A stretch of DNA of 64,000 nucleotides from Catonia carolina (Eukaryota > Arthropoda > Insecta > Hemiptera > Achilidae), in the NCBI GenBank assembly GCA_035578175.1, contig JAQMRL010000005.1, positions 55,657,722-55,721,721 of the forward strand, read 5' to 3'. Both the position numbers and the translations under genes were made by a program. Positions 62,201-64,000 of the stretch are shown piece after piece. Every line of letters begins with the position of its first letter. Position 1 is the stretch's first letter. Under the pieces are notes generated by a model, which saw nothing but the letters and a program-made list of their open reading frames with translations, had not been told where the DNA came from and did not search any database.

Positions 62201-64000
62201 ATTTTAAAAAATTGTTTAAAGTACAAAATTACAAGACATATCTATACCATACATGTATACAAATGTTTGTAGTAAAGTTTGCAAGGGATTTAATGCAATA
62301 GAATACTTTAATTAGTATGTTATTAACACATTGACTGCTGGTGATGTGATTCCGCATTAAGGTCAGAGGTAGTGGGATGTGCTTGATGTCGTGTAACTGA
62401 TGATACTATTTGGTATTACAGAAGTTATGTTATACTACAGCCAAAAAAACTGATTTGGAACTTTATTTTCAACAACAGAATTTATATAATTACACCTCTA
62501 GATAAGTTTAAACAAATAACTATTTTCAGTTTTTTCATATAATAATAATGTTTGTTTAGCAGTCAATGTGTTAAGAAGAACAAAAAAGTACAATATTACC
62601 CTACTTAACCTCTGTTTATAGTACAGCTGCAAGGAGAGCTGTAATAAAAGCGGCAAGGAGAGTCAAGAAGTGAATACATATAATAGAGCAGTGAGGAGCA
62701 CAACACGGAAACCGAAACGTCTCAAAATGTTTGTGTCGAAGGAACGTAAATAAGGTGTATTTGGAAAGTAGTGCTATAAGTTTGAAAATTTTACAATGTA
62801 AGCTAAGCTAATGGTTAAGAAAATGGTCCATTCATCCAATAATGCTGGCAGAGAAGAAGAGAAGAAATGGAGAATTTAATCGCTTTTACTTAAAATTACG
62901 TTTATATCCCAATAAGTTTATAAAATACTGTTAATCTGCACTTTTGACTATATTTTGCGTCAAGTAAGTTCACCAATGCAGCCAACGTGGACGAATTGCC
63001 TTCGCAATCCAATAATTAGTACTGAAAAACGATTTGCTCTTAGTTTGTGGTGAGTATGTAGATTCAAAAAGAAATATTTGTTATCTTTAATAAGCCTACC
63101 TTAATTGTCACAAAAAATTAGTTTTCAAGTAGCTGGAAACAAGTTCAACAACACGAAAATATACTGAACTAATGAATAATGTGAAATGGATATACAGTAC
63201 TGATGGAACGAATACCCCGCAGGCTGCCGAATATGTCCGAACACGCTGGTCTGCGCGTTTATCACTCTATAACAAGTACATGTTTGTTTCTGCCTCTCCA
63301 CTTTTATGGCTCCTGACAGCTCCACTACAATCACGGCCTTATCCATAAAATAAAGAAACTTTTCGTGTTTTGTTTAATTTTTTCTGGTTAGAGTTTATTT
63401 AACATTTAGTGTAAGTTATAATGTTGTAATCTTAGGTCATAGTATGTATTGTACTAGTAATTAAATGGAGTTGGGTTTCATTTCTCAGCATCTAGTGCCA
63501 ATCATTACTGCCGATAATCGGGAGTCAACTGAAGTTACATAAATATATCATAACATACCTGCTAGTATTTCGTCTAGGATCATGGTCAGATGTAGTGTAA
63601 TTATAGTCACTAGCTGCCGATTGATCCATAGCATTATTGCTTCCAGATCTCTGTTTAATAAAAAGACGAACAAGGCTAAAATTCTGTGTACGCTGCGGAG
63701 GTGCAAGACCATTACTGCTTAGACTGCTACCACTATTTGTATTAGCTGAATCAGATGCCAAACTGGAACTTGTATTTTGAACATCATACAATTTTACACA
63801 GCCACCTGTAAGAAGAAAATGTTGTAGCTAATTAATCATAACTACCAGCAGTAACAAATTTAAGTCTAAATTAATACATCAAATTTTACCATTTATATTA
63901 ATCATAACTCTGCCAACAATGGTTTTTAATACCGCCCAGGAACTTATTAGTAAGATTGATAGGTATATCAGGTGGAAATCGTCTGGTAAAAAGATCATGG
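20903..64000 (-). CDS. RUSC: RUN and SH3 domain-containing adaptor (RUSC1/RUSC2 family), 20 exons, 5' end outside the window
   Basis: Joining the 20 exons listed separately gives one open frame of 1270 residues up to a TAA stop, with every GT/AG junction keeping phase. The order is: Ser/Asn-rich region with an acidic stretch; a conserved block VYVLYPNYTLPDLEFLK, then LDWESLTFLLPREYYQLL; Pro-rich SH3-ligand-like stretches; a RUN domain (about residues 740-920, with LCPALYALLSDGLKP, FNAFIFGLLN and LDVWLSYLRTRESVLRKHY); a basic Ser/Pro linker; and a C-terminal SH3 domain (about 1214-1268, with FNEGERLRLV, DDTWLLC and GLVPRSAV). RUN near the end plus a terminal SH3 is the RUSC layout. Vertebrate RUSC1 (NESCA) and RUSC2 (Iporin) bind Rab/syntaxin partners and act as kinesin-linked vesicle adaptors; the same role here is inference. 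The start codon lies beyond 64000. Confidence 0.93.
21831..21913. repeat. Short minisatellite, unit CTCAGGACATCTAAGGT
   Basis: Four to five imperfect tandem copies of a 17 bp unit, some shortened or with an inserted CT. Confidence 0.85.
22377..22580. repeat. Diverged copy of the GGATCCACC palindrome family
   Basis: Contains CAACCATCATCAGTGTATGA on the left and GTTGGATCCACCGAAACATG on the right in inverted relation, matching landmarks of the insertion at 14819-15334. Arms more diverged. Confidence 0.6.
22720..23110 (+). pseudogene. Fragment of a non-LTR reverse transcriptase (C-terminal region)
   Basis: Broken frames contain ANRITAMKMKFFRKL and, later, GRNRDKG- and DTARYRKRKKRR-like pieces. 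This resembles the AAEMKFLR...TRRDRIRN...GRPRKRW tail common behind insect LINE reverse transcriptases. Weak and heavily decayed. Confidence 0.4.
23909..24919. mobile_element. Foldback element flanked by (TA)n
   Basis: Ends are CAGGGTGATTCATGAAGTTC and its complement GAACTTCATGAATCACCCTG. Left arm to about 24345 and right arm from about 24480 are nearly identical over some 440 bp, with a spacer of roughly 120 bp. Shared landmarks: CGAAAACGCTTCGTTAGCGA, CACCAGGTGAAATGAGGTCT, AAACCGGTGTAAAT. Both sides are pure TA repeats (23883-23908 and 24920-24966), so it sits within or generated a TA tract. No coding capacity. Confidence 0.88.
24920..24966. repeat. (TA)n microsatellite
   Basis: Long uninterrupted TA run at the right end of the foldback; a matching shorter run is at 23883-23908. 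Confidence 0.9.
25800..26105 (+). pseudogene. C-terminal fragment of a LINE endonuclease/reverse transcriptase
   Basis: The + strand reads NREVLTTIKSRKLQYFGHIM, then GKRGPGRRRTSWLKNLRVWY and IAMMIANIRNR. This is the characteristic tail of a widespread insect LINE protein (xLLxTIKxRKxxYLGHIMR...GKRxxGRRxxSWLxNLRxW...IANMIANIR). It is 5'-truncated and ends in an AAGAAGAAG-type tail. Confidence 0.75.
26248..26457 (-). CDS. RUSC: RUSC exon 19, basic linker with a second SxIP motif
   Basis: Reads SRLNEPVMPLRARTRPSRMD then LPAKGSSIPAVRPSSLPYRS and RRAASSSTVRKPPHDSSSNH. SSIP is at 26370-26381. The donor AA/GTAATG leaves two bases that join the SH3 exon to give Lys. Confidence 0.93.
26745..26812 (-). 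mobile_element. Degenerate SINE head, - strand
   Basis: In reverse complement it shows GGGTTCAATTCCCAG, a B-box-like segment, and upstream GGAGTATGTTGGTTTGACCA, like the SINE heads elsewhere in the window but diverged. Confidence 0.5.
27235..27545 (+). repeat. Dispersed insect repeat ending in (AAC)n
   Basis: Contains AGGAAGGCAATGATAATCCA and TTCGACTGATGACCTAAACA and ends with CAACAACAC. This resembles the 3' ends of a common insect retroposon (GGCAATGGxAAxCCxC ... CTGATGACC ... AACAACAA). Family name not certain. Confidence 0.5.
27570..27690. repeat. Half of a GGATC(C/T)ACC palindrome element
   Basis: ACACGTATTTTGATGGATCT, then ACCATCATCAGAGTAGATAA and AGATGTTGCATCTTCAGAGT match one arm of the insertion at 14819-15334. 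The second arm is not evident. Confidence 0.6.
28885..29070 (-). CDS. RUSC: RUSC exon 18, basic Ser/Pro linker with an SxIP motif
   Basis: Reads TPRSRIPRPVTSPVRPPASV then RPVLKKPLSLPSQLRKPSIS. SRIP (29049-29060) in a basic Ser/Pro setting fits the EB1-binding SxIP pattern. Acceptor ATTACAG, donor AG/GTATTT. Confidence 0.93.
29230..29865. repeat. Minisatellite-like element, copy A
   Basis: Several degenerate units containing TTCCGGTTTTGGGTC, AACCAGAACTTCAAACC and TGTGTAGATTATGAATCC follow each other, ending in CATCTGGGTGTGACAGATGG and GACAATTTTAAAAATTGTCA. The same composition and the same end appear in another intron at 38500-39012. Confidence 0.7.
29904..30077 (-). CDS. RUSC: RUSC exon 17
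   Basis: Reads LETGIGHCSNQEGESDDTDG then KFRRLQMKWEMLSGRDTPAS and SAHTSPTASPIKS. Acidic to basic transition with several Ser/Thr-Pro sites. Donor AG/GTATTA. Confidence 0.93.
30590..30895 (+). pseudogene. LINE reverse transcriptase tail, decayed
   Basis: Readable pieces are EMWPNRRILSL, KVINTIKIRKLEYLG and GEKTYFLVEKV (the last corresponds to GRRKTSWLxNL). Same protein family as 25800-26105 but an independent, more decayed copy. Confidence 0.65.
30916..31090 (-). CDS. RUSC: RUSC exon 16
   Basis: Reads LCTTRPRSCVDSVNGFSVVS then DIASTVRKRWSGIHIGSKLA and NAFERLAPDDTEEDYTD. Acceptor TTTTACAG; donor AG/GTAATT. Confidence 0.9.
31091..32416. other. RUSC intron 15/16
   Basis: A decayed LINE tail is listed at 31230-31490. 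The rest is AT-rich sequence without recognisable elements. Confidence 0.45.
31230..31490 (+). pseudogene. LINE C-terminal fragment, decayed
   Basis: Contains NQEIYKNTEKIDKATTKRRI then RFYELMNKINN, similar to the KRRLRFYGHLxRM segment after insect LINE reverse transcriptases. Several stops. Confidence 0.45.
32417..32552 (-). CDS. RUSC: RUSC exon 15
   Basis: Reads RVPLSPSHSGGSSTSSKSSW then TLRKLVHSIQSGLGTTSEEE and PTPTQ. Ser-rich, immediately after the RUN domain. Acceptor TTTTTTCAG, donor G/GTAATT. Confidence 0.92.
32771..32946 (+). mobile_element. Degenerate tRNA-derived SINE
   Basis: CGGGGTGTAGTGATTAGCAT (A-box region), a mutated B box (GGGTTGTAATTTCTGGG) and the SINE body with CACTAATGAACTAGCTGTTG and AAATAAACTGAAAAAATT. 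Confidence 0.75.
33034..33207 (+). mobile_element. tRNA-derived SINE beside the exon 14 splice donor
   Basis: Full-length copy: CTCCGTGTCAAAGTGGTTAG, GGTTCAATTCCC, GGGTCTGGCAATTATAACAT, GTAGTTGCTAATAATCAAGC, A-rich end. The 12 bp duplication AAATGCAACACT is at 33022-33033 and 33208-33219. The right copy lies within the intron donor (positions +4 to +15 on the - strand). Confidence 0.88.
33223..33451 (-). CDS. RUSC: RUSC exon 14, RUN domain C-terminal part
   Basis: Reads VQGLDVWLSYLRTRESVLRK then LTSIRSLTQIPFKLDPLYET and RQLHQSLLQLG. The LWxSYLR and LPFxLDxLxE patterns are typical of RUSC RUN domains. The donor GTAAGT abuts a SINE target-site duplication. Confidence 0.96.
33580..33709 (+). 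mobile_element. SINE, 5' part, split by the Jockey element
   Basis: GCTGCCTCCATATTGTAGTG, GGGTTTGATTCCC and the start of the body (CATAATCCACCACAGCTGCT). The remaining body and tail lie at 38248-38300, on the far side of the retrotransposon. CTTGACA at 33566 and 38302 may be the SINE's own duplication. Confidence 0.85.
33961..35205 (+). CDS. Jockey-type ORF1 (Gag-like, zinc knuckles)
   Basis: A 414-residue nucleic-acid-binding protein expected to package the element RNA. The N-terminal third is Ser-rich and polar. Residues about 130-235 resemble the PRE_C2HC-type domain of Jockey Gags (YRIVIKNLHYSIPTSIIKEE). About 252-310 carry three cysteine/histidine knuckles, CKRCQQYGHTKNNC, CVKCAQSHNTTDC and CALCLDNHPANYKGC. 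The C-terminus (LNKVSEQIELLVSQMSNLMG) has a heptad-like coiled-coil pattern. The start ATG is the first after a stop-rich leader. The stop overlaps the start of ORF2 as ATGA, the arrangement used for termination-reinitiation. No frameshift or internal stop, so the copy looks young. Confidence 0.92.
   Translation: MYNGLKRPSSSSSSSSNEQSKLARQSTMNNQEGIDSMYVEADDFQNTPDWQTVPILKSKSADKLVDSNVNNISLKNRFSCLPVEENNVSQQKKIKTPPIILYGITDINKLIELFDKSVSKSDYLIKSFSNKQLKVISSNVDVYKKLIAVIREVNLIGHTFSRKEERAYRIVIKNLHYSIPTSIIKEEIEKHGHKVRGEIVNARHRVTKEPIPIFFVNLEPQENNKDIFNIRYISNCCVNIEPPRKSNHIVQCKRCQQYGHTKNNCMRPYRCVKCAQSHNTTDCPKTDRNTPATCALCLDNHPANYKGCRIYQEIMNRKRGNKNTPTTDSQPKNIRSFNANNEHFPKLKQTRQNVIIDNSQTTPSVSYADVLQNKREDSDIVTKLNKVSEQIELLVSQMSNLMGLLTTVVNKLFK
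35202..37886 (+). CDS. Jockey-type ORF2 (APE endonuclease and reverse transcriptase)
   Basis: An 894-residue enzyme that nicks target DNA and copies the RNA in place. The endonuclease has EWNVNGL, ISESHL, SAGDWNAKHTYWGS and TSDHSPI, which carry the metal-binding and catalytic positions. The reverse transcriptase has KKAPGFDLITSEVIKHLP, SSYRPISLLPLLSKVFEKL, FGFRSGHSTVEQIHRVV, LDILRAFDKVW (first catalytic Asp), GVPQGSILAPILYVIFTADM and TYADDTAIL (YADD active site). A thumb-like region and a C-terminal tail follow; no RNase H domain, as expected for the Jockey clade. Length is normal for the family and no break is seen. One base step separates it from ORF1 (ATGA). Confidence 0.95.
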   Translation: MKFLRIAEWNVNGLIRRRQEVEVFLKVNKIDILLISESHLTNPDFFRLYGYTLYNANHPDGNAHGGSAILVKNSIKHHELPACTSDHLQATSIQLHDWFGPLVISSVYCPPRHRITRNVFQNYFHLLGNRFISAGDWNAKHTYWGSRLITPRGRELKVAIDLGNNYNILSTGQPTYWPTDRNKIPDLLDFGITKGISRFYTDVESSLDSTSDHSPIIITISTHIILRQKPPTLYNKYTNWTSFSAFIHDNINLNIPLKVSDDIDEAVQHFTNIIQKAAWSSTPEDTVTEYDNMNYPREILEKVREKRRLRRVWQNSRHPADKTAFNRASKELKDLLFTIKNNSFRTFLENLSPNETTDHSLWKATSKIKRPIQHTPPLRRDDGNWARSDEEKADLFCDYLSDVFQPHPSVGIDEKEIHEFMEIPVPMDLPIEPFTVGEIQQVINHLPSKKAPGFDLITSEVIKHLPVRALTYLQILFNSILRTTHFPSQWKVSQIIMIPKPGKPPNEMSSYRPISLLPLLSKVFEKLFLKKLQGILIQQNVVPDHQFGFRSGHSTVEQIHRVVNMISDTLERGDICCALFLDILRAFDKVWHIGLLYKLKTILPYPFYFVLKSFLEGRIFQIKCRGAYSKFGEINSGVPQGSILAPILYVIFTADMPLNQSVLTATYADDTAILSSDNNATEASNKAQIYLDEVLLWLNKWRLKANANKSVQVTFTMRREECPSVLLGNDVLPQQDHVKYLGLHLDRRLTWRHHIVCKRNELNLKYMRFNWLLGRRSQLSVENKVLIYNTIFKPVWKYGAQLWGTSSRSNLEMIQRFQNKVLRSTSNAGWFIRNLEIHNHLRIRTVTEEIRELSLRYQLRLNNHQNHLALNLLDNSEETKRLKRHHILDLDQRF
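38248..38300 (+). mobile_element. SINE, 3' part, displaced by the Jockey element
   Basis: GCTGCTAATAACCGAGCTGT, GATGCGACTCTAAATAAACT and an A-rich tail continue the SINE interrupted at 33709. Confidence 0.85.
38500..39012. repeat. Minisatellite-like element, copy B
   Basis: GACTTCCGGTTTTGGG recurs at 38582, 38699 and 38833 (spacing 117 and 134 bp). Each is followed by CTTCCGGTCGAA-type and AACTTCAAACCCAAT segments. The element ends in CATCTGGGTGTGACGGATGG and GACAATTTTAAAAATT, as at 29230-29865. It lies directly downstream of exon 13. Confidence 0.75.
39035..39140 (-). CDS. RUSC: RUSC exon 13, RUN domain middle
   Basis: Reads PMTKALNELVVKLNSEDVLT then EGVVKFNAFIFGLL. It is separated from exon 12 by an 8.1 kb intron filled by nested transposons and from exon 14 by a 5.6 kb intron with a Jockey element, yet phases on both sides agree. 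Confidence 0.94.
40026..41747 (-). pseudogene. I-type ORF2, 3' part (RT active site, RNase H, Cys/His end)
   Basis: Carries LLFVDDFAIYV (RT active-site box), the thumb region with LGVVFDKRLTW, then an RNase H domain. That domain keeps its four acidic positions in VYTDGSKSDVG, YTAELYAISKAL, VCTDSLSALQ and NEAADLAAKEA. It ends with GHTRLTHGYLM and CGRCDCPLTVKHVLVDC, the Cys/His motif typical of I-clade ORF2. It lies in a different frame from the upstream part, so the enzyme cannot be made whole from this copy. Confidence 0.88.
41756..43714 (-). pseudogene. I-type ORF2, 5' part (endonuclease and reverse transcriptase N-terminal part)
   Basis: The frame is open from directly after the ORF1 stop. 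Endonuclease signs: IQWNVRGI, LCLQETML, LGDFNGHHYSWGSSL, GSDHRPVV. Reverse transcriptase signs: VSRNTSPGGDEITLSMIAHL, NYRPISLTSVVCKVMERMV, QSGFRRGRSSTDHLVALETA, FFDLKKAYDTAW and NGIPQGSVV. The frame is then lost at about 41760, before the FVDD box, and a stop follows a few codons later. No in-frame ATG precedes the endonuclease core. Confidence 0.85.
43715..45004 (-). CDS. I-type ORF1 (Gag-like)
   Basis: About 429 residues if it starts at the Met of MTGKAPKIMSNKQ; the frame stays open upstream to 45172, where the sequence is probably 5' UTR. An N-terminal polar region leads to a middle domain (FFVVRCVAEEGLLSKVSPFI ... LIITFSTPQPPDRLKLGYLS). Three knuckles follow: CFQCQEYGHTKTNC, CAKCSSPDHLDSEC and CANCKGSHSARSREC. 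A Ser/Lys-rich tail has a possible coiled-coil segment (LKSVVENLTKQVASLTSALK). The protein would coat element RNA. The stop codon is followed in the same frame by ORF2. Confidence 0.88.
   Translation of the reverse strand: MTGKAPKIMSNKQSSLGLKRLWSSLSDDSDKSGVLSNTDKFFVVRCVAEEGLLSKVSPFIINRSVQSVCGSPHSIKKLRNGTLLIETTSAKQSSSVVKITQIGSTAVTVEPHRSLNSSRGVVYSRDIHDMSEAELLEELTSQRVTQVKRVTRRENGIDVGTPTLIITFSTPQPPDRLKLGYLSVRVRPYVPNPLRCFQCQEYGHTKTNCKKPAICAKCSSPDHLDSECTSETELCANCKGSHSARSRECPKYKEEREIQKILSEQKLSFPAARSEYRKLNSIRNAVQPDISFAAATSVQSRVSGECSSCVELKSVVENLTKQVASLTSALKALLSTKQTEIGSKSSVSQVCNLSATQSTKAQLSSKTASTSKGKPLSVSKTLPAEASKFLKSPPSGSKIHDMIGDSSALEKGFIQVKGKKGKEKIVFET
45345..45480 (-). pseudogene. Remnant of a piggyBac transposase cysteine-rich C-terminal domain
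   Basis: Reads CVAVKKSKAATGKAGRKETT then CNCPNCNVAQCLLVCFQVFH and TKANYV, followed by a stop. The spacing of Cys and the final CF-x-x-(F/Y)HTK match the zinc-binding domain that ends piggyBac transposases. Only this end is left; the DDD catalytic part is missing, so the element is non-autonomous. Confidence 0.8.
46340..46725 (+). pseudogene. LINE reverse transcriptase fragment
   Basis: Readable pieces: EVRTFNYLGCYIGFDGD, then RFYNVMAVPTLSN and VEVCSVRRIKGCTRENRIPN. This matches the thumb-region pattern (FxYLGCxIxxxGD...KFYKVMAVPTL...GCTRxDRIRN) of an insect LINE protein. Broken by stops; located between the piggyBac relic and exon 12. Confidence 0.7.
46973..47056 (-). mobile_element. Degenerate SINE head, - strand
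   Basis: In reverse complement: GACCTTGGTGTAATGGTTAA, then GGAATTGATTCCTGGTCAGG, corresponding to the A- and B-box regions of the SINE family. Confidence 0.6.
47248..47454 (-). CDS. RUSC: RUSC exon 12, start of the RUN domain
   Basis: Reads DLVDAIGESVQRLL, then LNSLCPALYALLSDGLKP and SVWQVIEASSQQ. The LCPAL-x-AL-x-x-DGLKP motif is characteristic of the N-terminal part of RUSC RUN domains. Two acceptors six bases apart (exon from 47454 or 47448) both keep frame, giving Asp-Leu-Val or Val. Confidence 0.95.
47970..48710 (-). mobile_element. Foldback mariner derivative
   Basis: Ends CAAGGTGTGGCTAATAAATA and, inverted, TATTTAATAGCCACGCCCCG, with TA on both sides. The left 250 bp reads on the - strand as a mariner transposase C-terminus (EAVKEKVAHVLKELTEDDFQ, then HCFQQWKIPMERC). 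The right 240 bp carries the same segment in opposite orientation on the + strand. The middle keeps catalytic-region remnants on the - strand. So one end of the element was replaced by an inverted copy of the other. Confidence 0.85.
48820..48916 (-). CDS. RUSC: RUSC exon 11
   Basis: Short exon: CKLQGLGEAAAIREENETSI then SVDNRFKSADKT. No methionine. Acceptor TTTCAG, donor G/GTACGT; phase matches both neighbours. Confidence 0.9.
49297..49780 (+). mobile_element. Mariner relic, 5' part only
   Basis: Starts with a mariner-like end (GGTGTGGCAAAAAAGTAATC). The + strand encodes MEQQNLEQRCAIKFCVKLGE then FGKLKQAYGEYSLS, stop, AELFHWHKSFLEGREHVED and a GRPL-like linker: the first helix-turn-helix of a mariner transposase. 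No catalytic domain; the right end was not found and probably lies near 49780. Confidence 0.75.
49917..50042 (-). CDS. RUSC: RUSC exon 10
   Basis: Reads VSRFLSQAGRKSVSFADNGE then PNQQGMTPPNSPQNSLAQRT and YQ. Contains a KSVSFADN segment and TPPNSP, plausible proline-directed phosphorylation context. Acceptor TTTACAG, donor CAA/GTGAGT. Confidence 0.93.
50510..51090 (+). mobile_element. Mariner-family relic with internal deletions
   Basis: Decayed + strand frames: SKPRVYRYKHFNKGC and a DDHCERPK linker, NEPELLKWAINDAETWVYGYD (around the first catalytic Asp, GDETWVYGYD in the family), then directly EIKTELQQELQTKTSFDDWK-like C-terminal sequence. The segment with the remaining catalytic residues is deleted. 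Confidence 0.7.
51300..51476 (-). CDS. RUSC: RUSC exon 9
   Basis: Reads NQNLDGEISSDEGVGAEWWG then ETPRPPTPPTTHALRLQHLL and SDHWDQQDVDALRAQ. Phase 0 at both ends. The Trp-Trp and PRPPTPP segments stand out in an otherwise polar region. Confidence 0.93.
51878..52285. mobile_element. Palindromic element (ACCACCAG family), copy 1
   Basis: The left arm has TTTCTAACCACCAGAATACG and TTGTACACATCTTCAGTAAA; the right arm has the complements (ACTGAAGATGTGTACAAGAT, TTCTGGTGGTTAGAAATATA). It ends with CAGCTG and CATAGGATGTTTGAT. Confidence 0.75.
52722..52830 (-). CDS. RUSC: RUSC exon 8
   Basis: Reads YSMFELGIGDCEELSDVDTN then KRKSLPNNLANAASRK. Two AG acceptors lie six bases apart (exon starting at 52830 or 52824). 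Both keep frame, adding or skipping Arg-Tyr. Donor AAG/GTAATT, phase 0. Confidence 0.9.
53298..53940 (+). mobile_element. Mariner relic
   Basis: Terminal repeats ACGAAGGTGTATTGAAAAGT and ACTTTTCAATACACCCTCGT. Coding pieces on +: VMITIFWDSDGIVHMDFLEL and a later FRKLKEHLKGMGFSSDAEVR, matching the catalytic and C-terminal parts of a mariner transposase (VFWDxxGVIHxDFLE; FPxLKEHLxGxRFxSDEEVK). The N-terminal part is deleted. Confidence 0.82.
54273..54597 (-). CDS. RUSC: RUSC exon 7, proline-rich
   Basis: Reads ARTTVNVSSSSSTATQPSSG, then NPLFVYRYDSISSESGLSGP and NVPAPPRPPLPRGILRN. The PxPPRPPLPR stretch has the form of an SH3 ligand and could bind in cis or to a partner. Donor AG/GTAAAC. Confidence 0.93.
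54598..56099. other. RUSC intron 6/7, no gene seen
   Basis: AT-rich. From 54797 a TTAACCCTT sequence similar to that at 27805 appears, possibly a piggyBac-type end, but no matching right end was found. No coding signal. Confidence 0.4.
56100..56285 (-). CDS. RUSC: RUSC exon 6, conserved block with LDWE
   Basis: Reads FGHVLDWESLTFLLPREYYQ then LLQDVPEIKQHGAGRLDNTR, ending FAPFPD. In vertebrate RUSC proteins a similar segment (DWxSLxxLLPxEY) follows the RxxGLxHV element, as seen here across the exon 5/6 junction. Acceptor TCTACAG, donor G/GTAAGA. Confidence 0.93.
56286..57371. other. RUSC intron 5/6, first part, no element recognised
   Basis: AT-rich sequence with T-rich and CTCTCT patches; nothing supportable as a gene or transposon. 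Confidence 0.4.
57372..57695. mobile_element. Palindromic element (ACCACCAG family), copy 2
   Basis: Begins CATCCTATGTGGGATTATTA and CAGCTGTATTATTTAAA. The arms contain TTTCTAACCACCAGATTATG and, inverted, CATTCTGGTGGTTAGAAATA with ACTGAAGATGTGTACAAGAT. Same family as 51878-52285. A fragment with CATCCTATGTATGATTTTTA is near 50402. Confidence 0.75.
57935..58157 (-). CDS. RUSC: RUSC exon 5, conserved RUSC block
   Basis: Reads KKPVYVLYPNYTLPDLEFLK, then FSPGWTPPTTPPPLA and RPFSINELDELRKK. This block is among the parts of the N-terminal half that resemble vertebrate RUSC proteins. Acceptor TTTTCAG, donor G/GTATAT. Confidence 0.92.
58158..58975. other. RUSC intron 4/5, nothing recognised
   Basis: AT-rich; a short palindrome (ATGTTTCTTAATTATTAAGA region) around 58848-58872. 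No coding or transposon signal. Confidence 0.4.
58976..59282 (-). CDS. RUSC: RUSC exon 4, low-complexity Ser/Asn/Gln region
   Basis: Reads SSPVAQLKRGTQTHLSQSDQ, later GTQCPIHCLDKSMQTSASLQ and NNINSNRPTLLPKSGQDKNN, ending SNST. Acceptor TTTCTAG, donor ACC/GTAAGT in phase 0. Confidence 0.9.
59550..60072. repeat. Recent tandem duplication across the exon 3 splice donor
   Basis: Copy 1 (59550-59810) and copy 2 (59811-60072) are almost identical; I see only small length differences in an A-run and one TAC-type insertion. Each contains the last 40 or so bases of RUSC exon 3 and its GT donor. Exon 3 is continuous only into copy 2. Confidence 0.93.
60035..60388 (-). CDS. RUSC: RUSC exon 3, acidic region
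   Basis: Open throughout: SLNEFECRETLCDNRPQTRL, then KDWINDYEDSLVDGRSHDLI, an acidic run (TEEEEDVSD) and VSVCSCEGSLSMSRAKFS. Acceptor TTTTTACAG, donor AG/GTAAGA. The 3' end of this exon and its donor are copied in the tandem duplication at 59550-60072; phase supports use of the copy at 60035. Confidence 0.9.
61205..62169 (-). mobile_element. Foldback mariner derivative with broken transposase
   Basis: Ends CGAGGTGTGTTCAGAAAGTA and, inverted, TACTTTCTGAACATGCCTCA, next to TA. On the - strand, two overlapping frames (61472-61972 and 61305-61658) give the catalytic half of a mariner transposase: IVTDDETWVRHV (first Asp), VFWDRKGVLLIEFLPRGETI, VLLHDNAWPHTA (second Asp), FDHPPYSSDLAPSDYHLF (third Asp) and LITRYDNCLNIGGNYV. 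A frameshift separates them. The right 185 bp repeats the 3' coding end in reverse, replacing the N-terminal half. Confidence 0.88.
62327..62570. mobile_element. piggyBac-type MITE
   Basis: 244 bp with terminal inverted repeats CACATTGACTGCTG and (C)AGCAGTCAATGTG (AGCAGTCAATGTG at 62559-62570 region), each bordered outside by TTAA (62323-62326 and 62571-62574). No coding capacity. Confidence 0.82.
63559..63805 (-). CDS. RUSC: RUSC exon 2, Ser/Asn-rich
   Basis: Begins GCVKLYDVQNTSSS and continues with GLAPPQRTQNFSLVRLFIKQ and DYNYTTSDHDPRRNTS. Acceptor TTACAG and donor AG/GTATGT. Leaves two bases that join the next exon to form Arg. Confidence 0.9.
63933..64000 (-). CDS. RUSC: RUSC exon 1 of the visible set (cut by window edge)
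   Basis: The frame reads HDLFTRRFPPDIPINLTNKF then LG and ends with one base before a GT donor at 63931-63932. That phase fits the next exon (GT GGC), making Gly-Gly. A second possible donor near 63890 would use a different, less protein-like frame, so this end is the least certain junction of the gene. Confidence 0.65.

Larger units (their letters stand above)
60389..63558. other. RUSC intron 2/3
   Basis: Contains a foldback mariner (61205-62169) and a TTAA-flanked MITE (62327-62570). The stretches 60389-61200 and 62575-63558 show no recognisable gene; 60,880-61,040 is less AT-rich than its surroundings but has no open frame of note. Confidence 0.45.

Noticed and set aside
1..64000. CRISPR arrays, operons or bacterial genes
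   Set aside because: Spliced genes, SINEs and mariners mark this as insect nuclear DNA. The tandem modules at 16399-16723 lack identical short repeats with equal-length spacers.
63890..64000. Alternative reading of the edge exon beginning MIFLPDDFHLIY
   Set aside because: It would give a hydrophobic start and a different donor; the HDLFTRRFPPDIPINL frame is more protein-like and also keeps phase. Not fully excluded.

Overview
The window looks like nuclear DNA of an insect: very AT-rich, with short exons in long introns flanked by GT/AG sites, and many mariner, piggyBac, Jockey-like, I-like and tRNA-SINE copies. A hemipteran is possible, but I cannot fix the order or species from sequence alone.

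Two host genes end here, facing each other. At the left edge, on the + strand, lies the last coding exon (821-1006) of an ETS transcription factor of the GABP-alpha/Ets97D type. The other gene is on the - strand and fills 20903-64000. I reconstructed 20 exons, the first cut by the window edge. All splice phases agree and give one 1270-residue open frame. It encodes a RUN and SH3 domain-containing adaptor (RUSC1/RUSC2, NESCA/Iporin family): a Ser/Pro-rich N-terminal half, a RUN domain at about residues 740-920, a basic Ser/Pro linker with two SxIP motifs, and a C-terminal SH3 domain in the last exon.

The 20 kb between the genes carries no host coding sequence I can recognise. It holds transposon relics, a roughly 0.94 kb foldback at 7828-8767, a mariner interrupted by a palindrome at 14644-15765, SINEs, and an unusual array of three hairpin-forming modules at 16399-16723. 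Those modules have an invariant internal loop and divergent apical loops.

The introns of the RUSC gene are transposon-rich. One holds an apparently intact Jockey-type retrotransposon (33710-38247) that split a SINE. Another holds a broken I-type retrotransposon nested inside a piggyBac relic (39240-45983). Others hold foldback mariners, a second kilobase-scale palindrome (23909-24919) and a recent tandem duplication that copied a splice donor (59550-60072).
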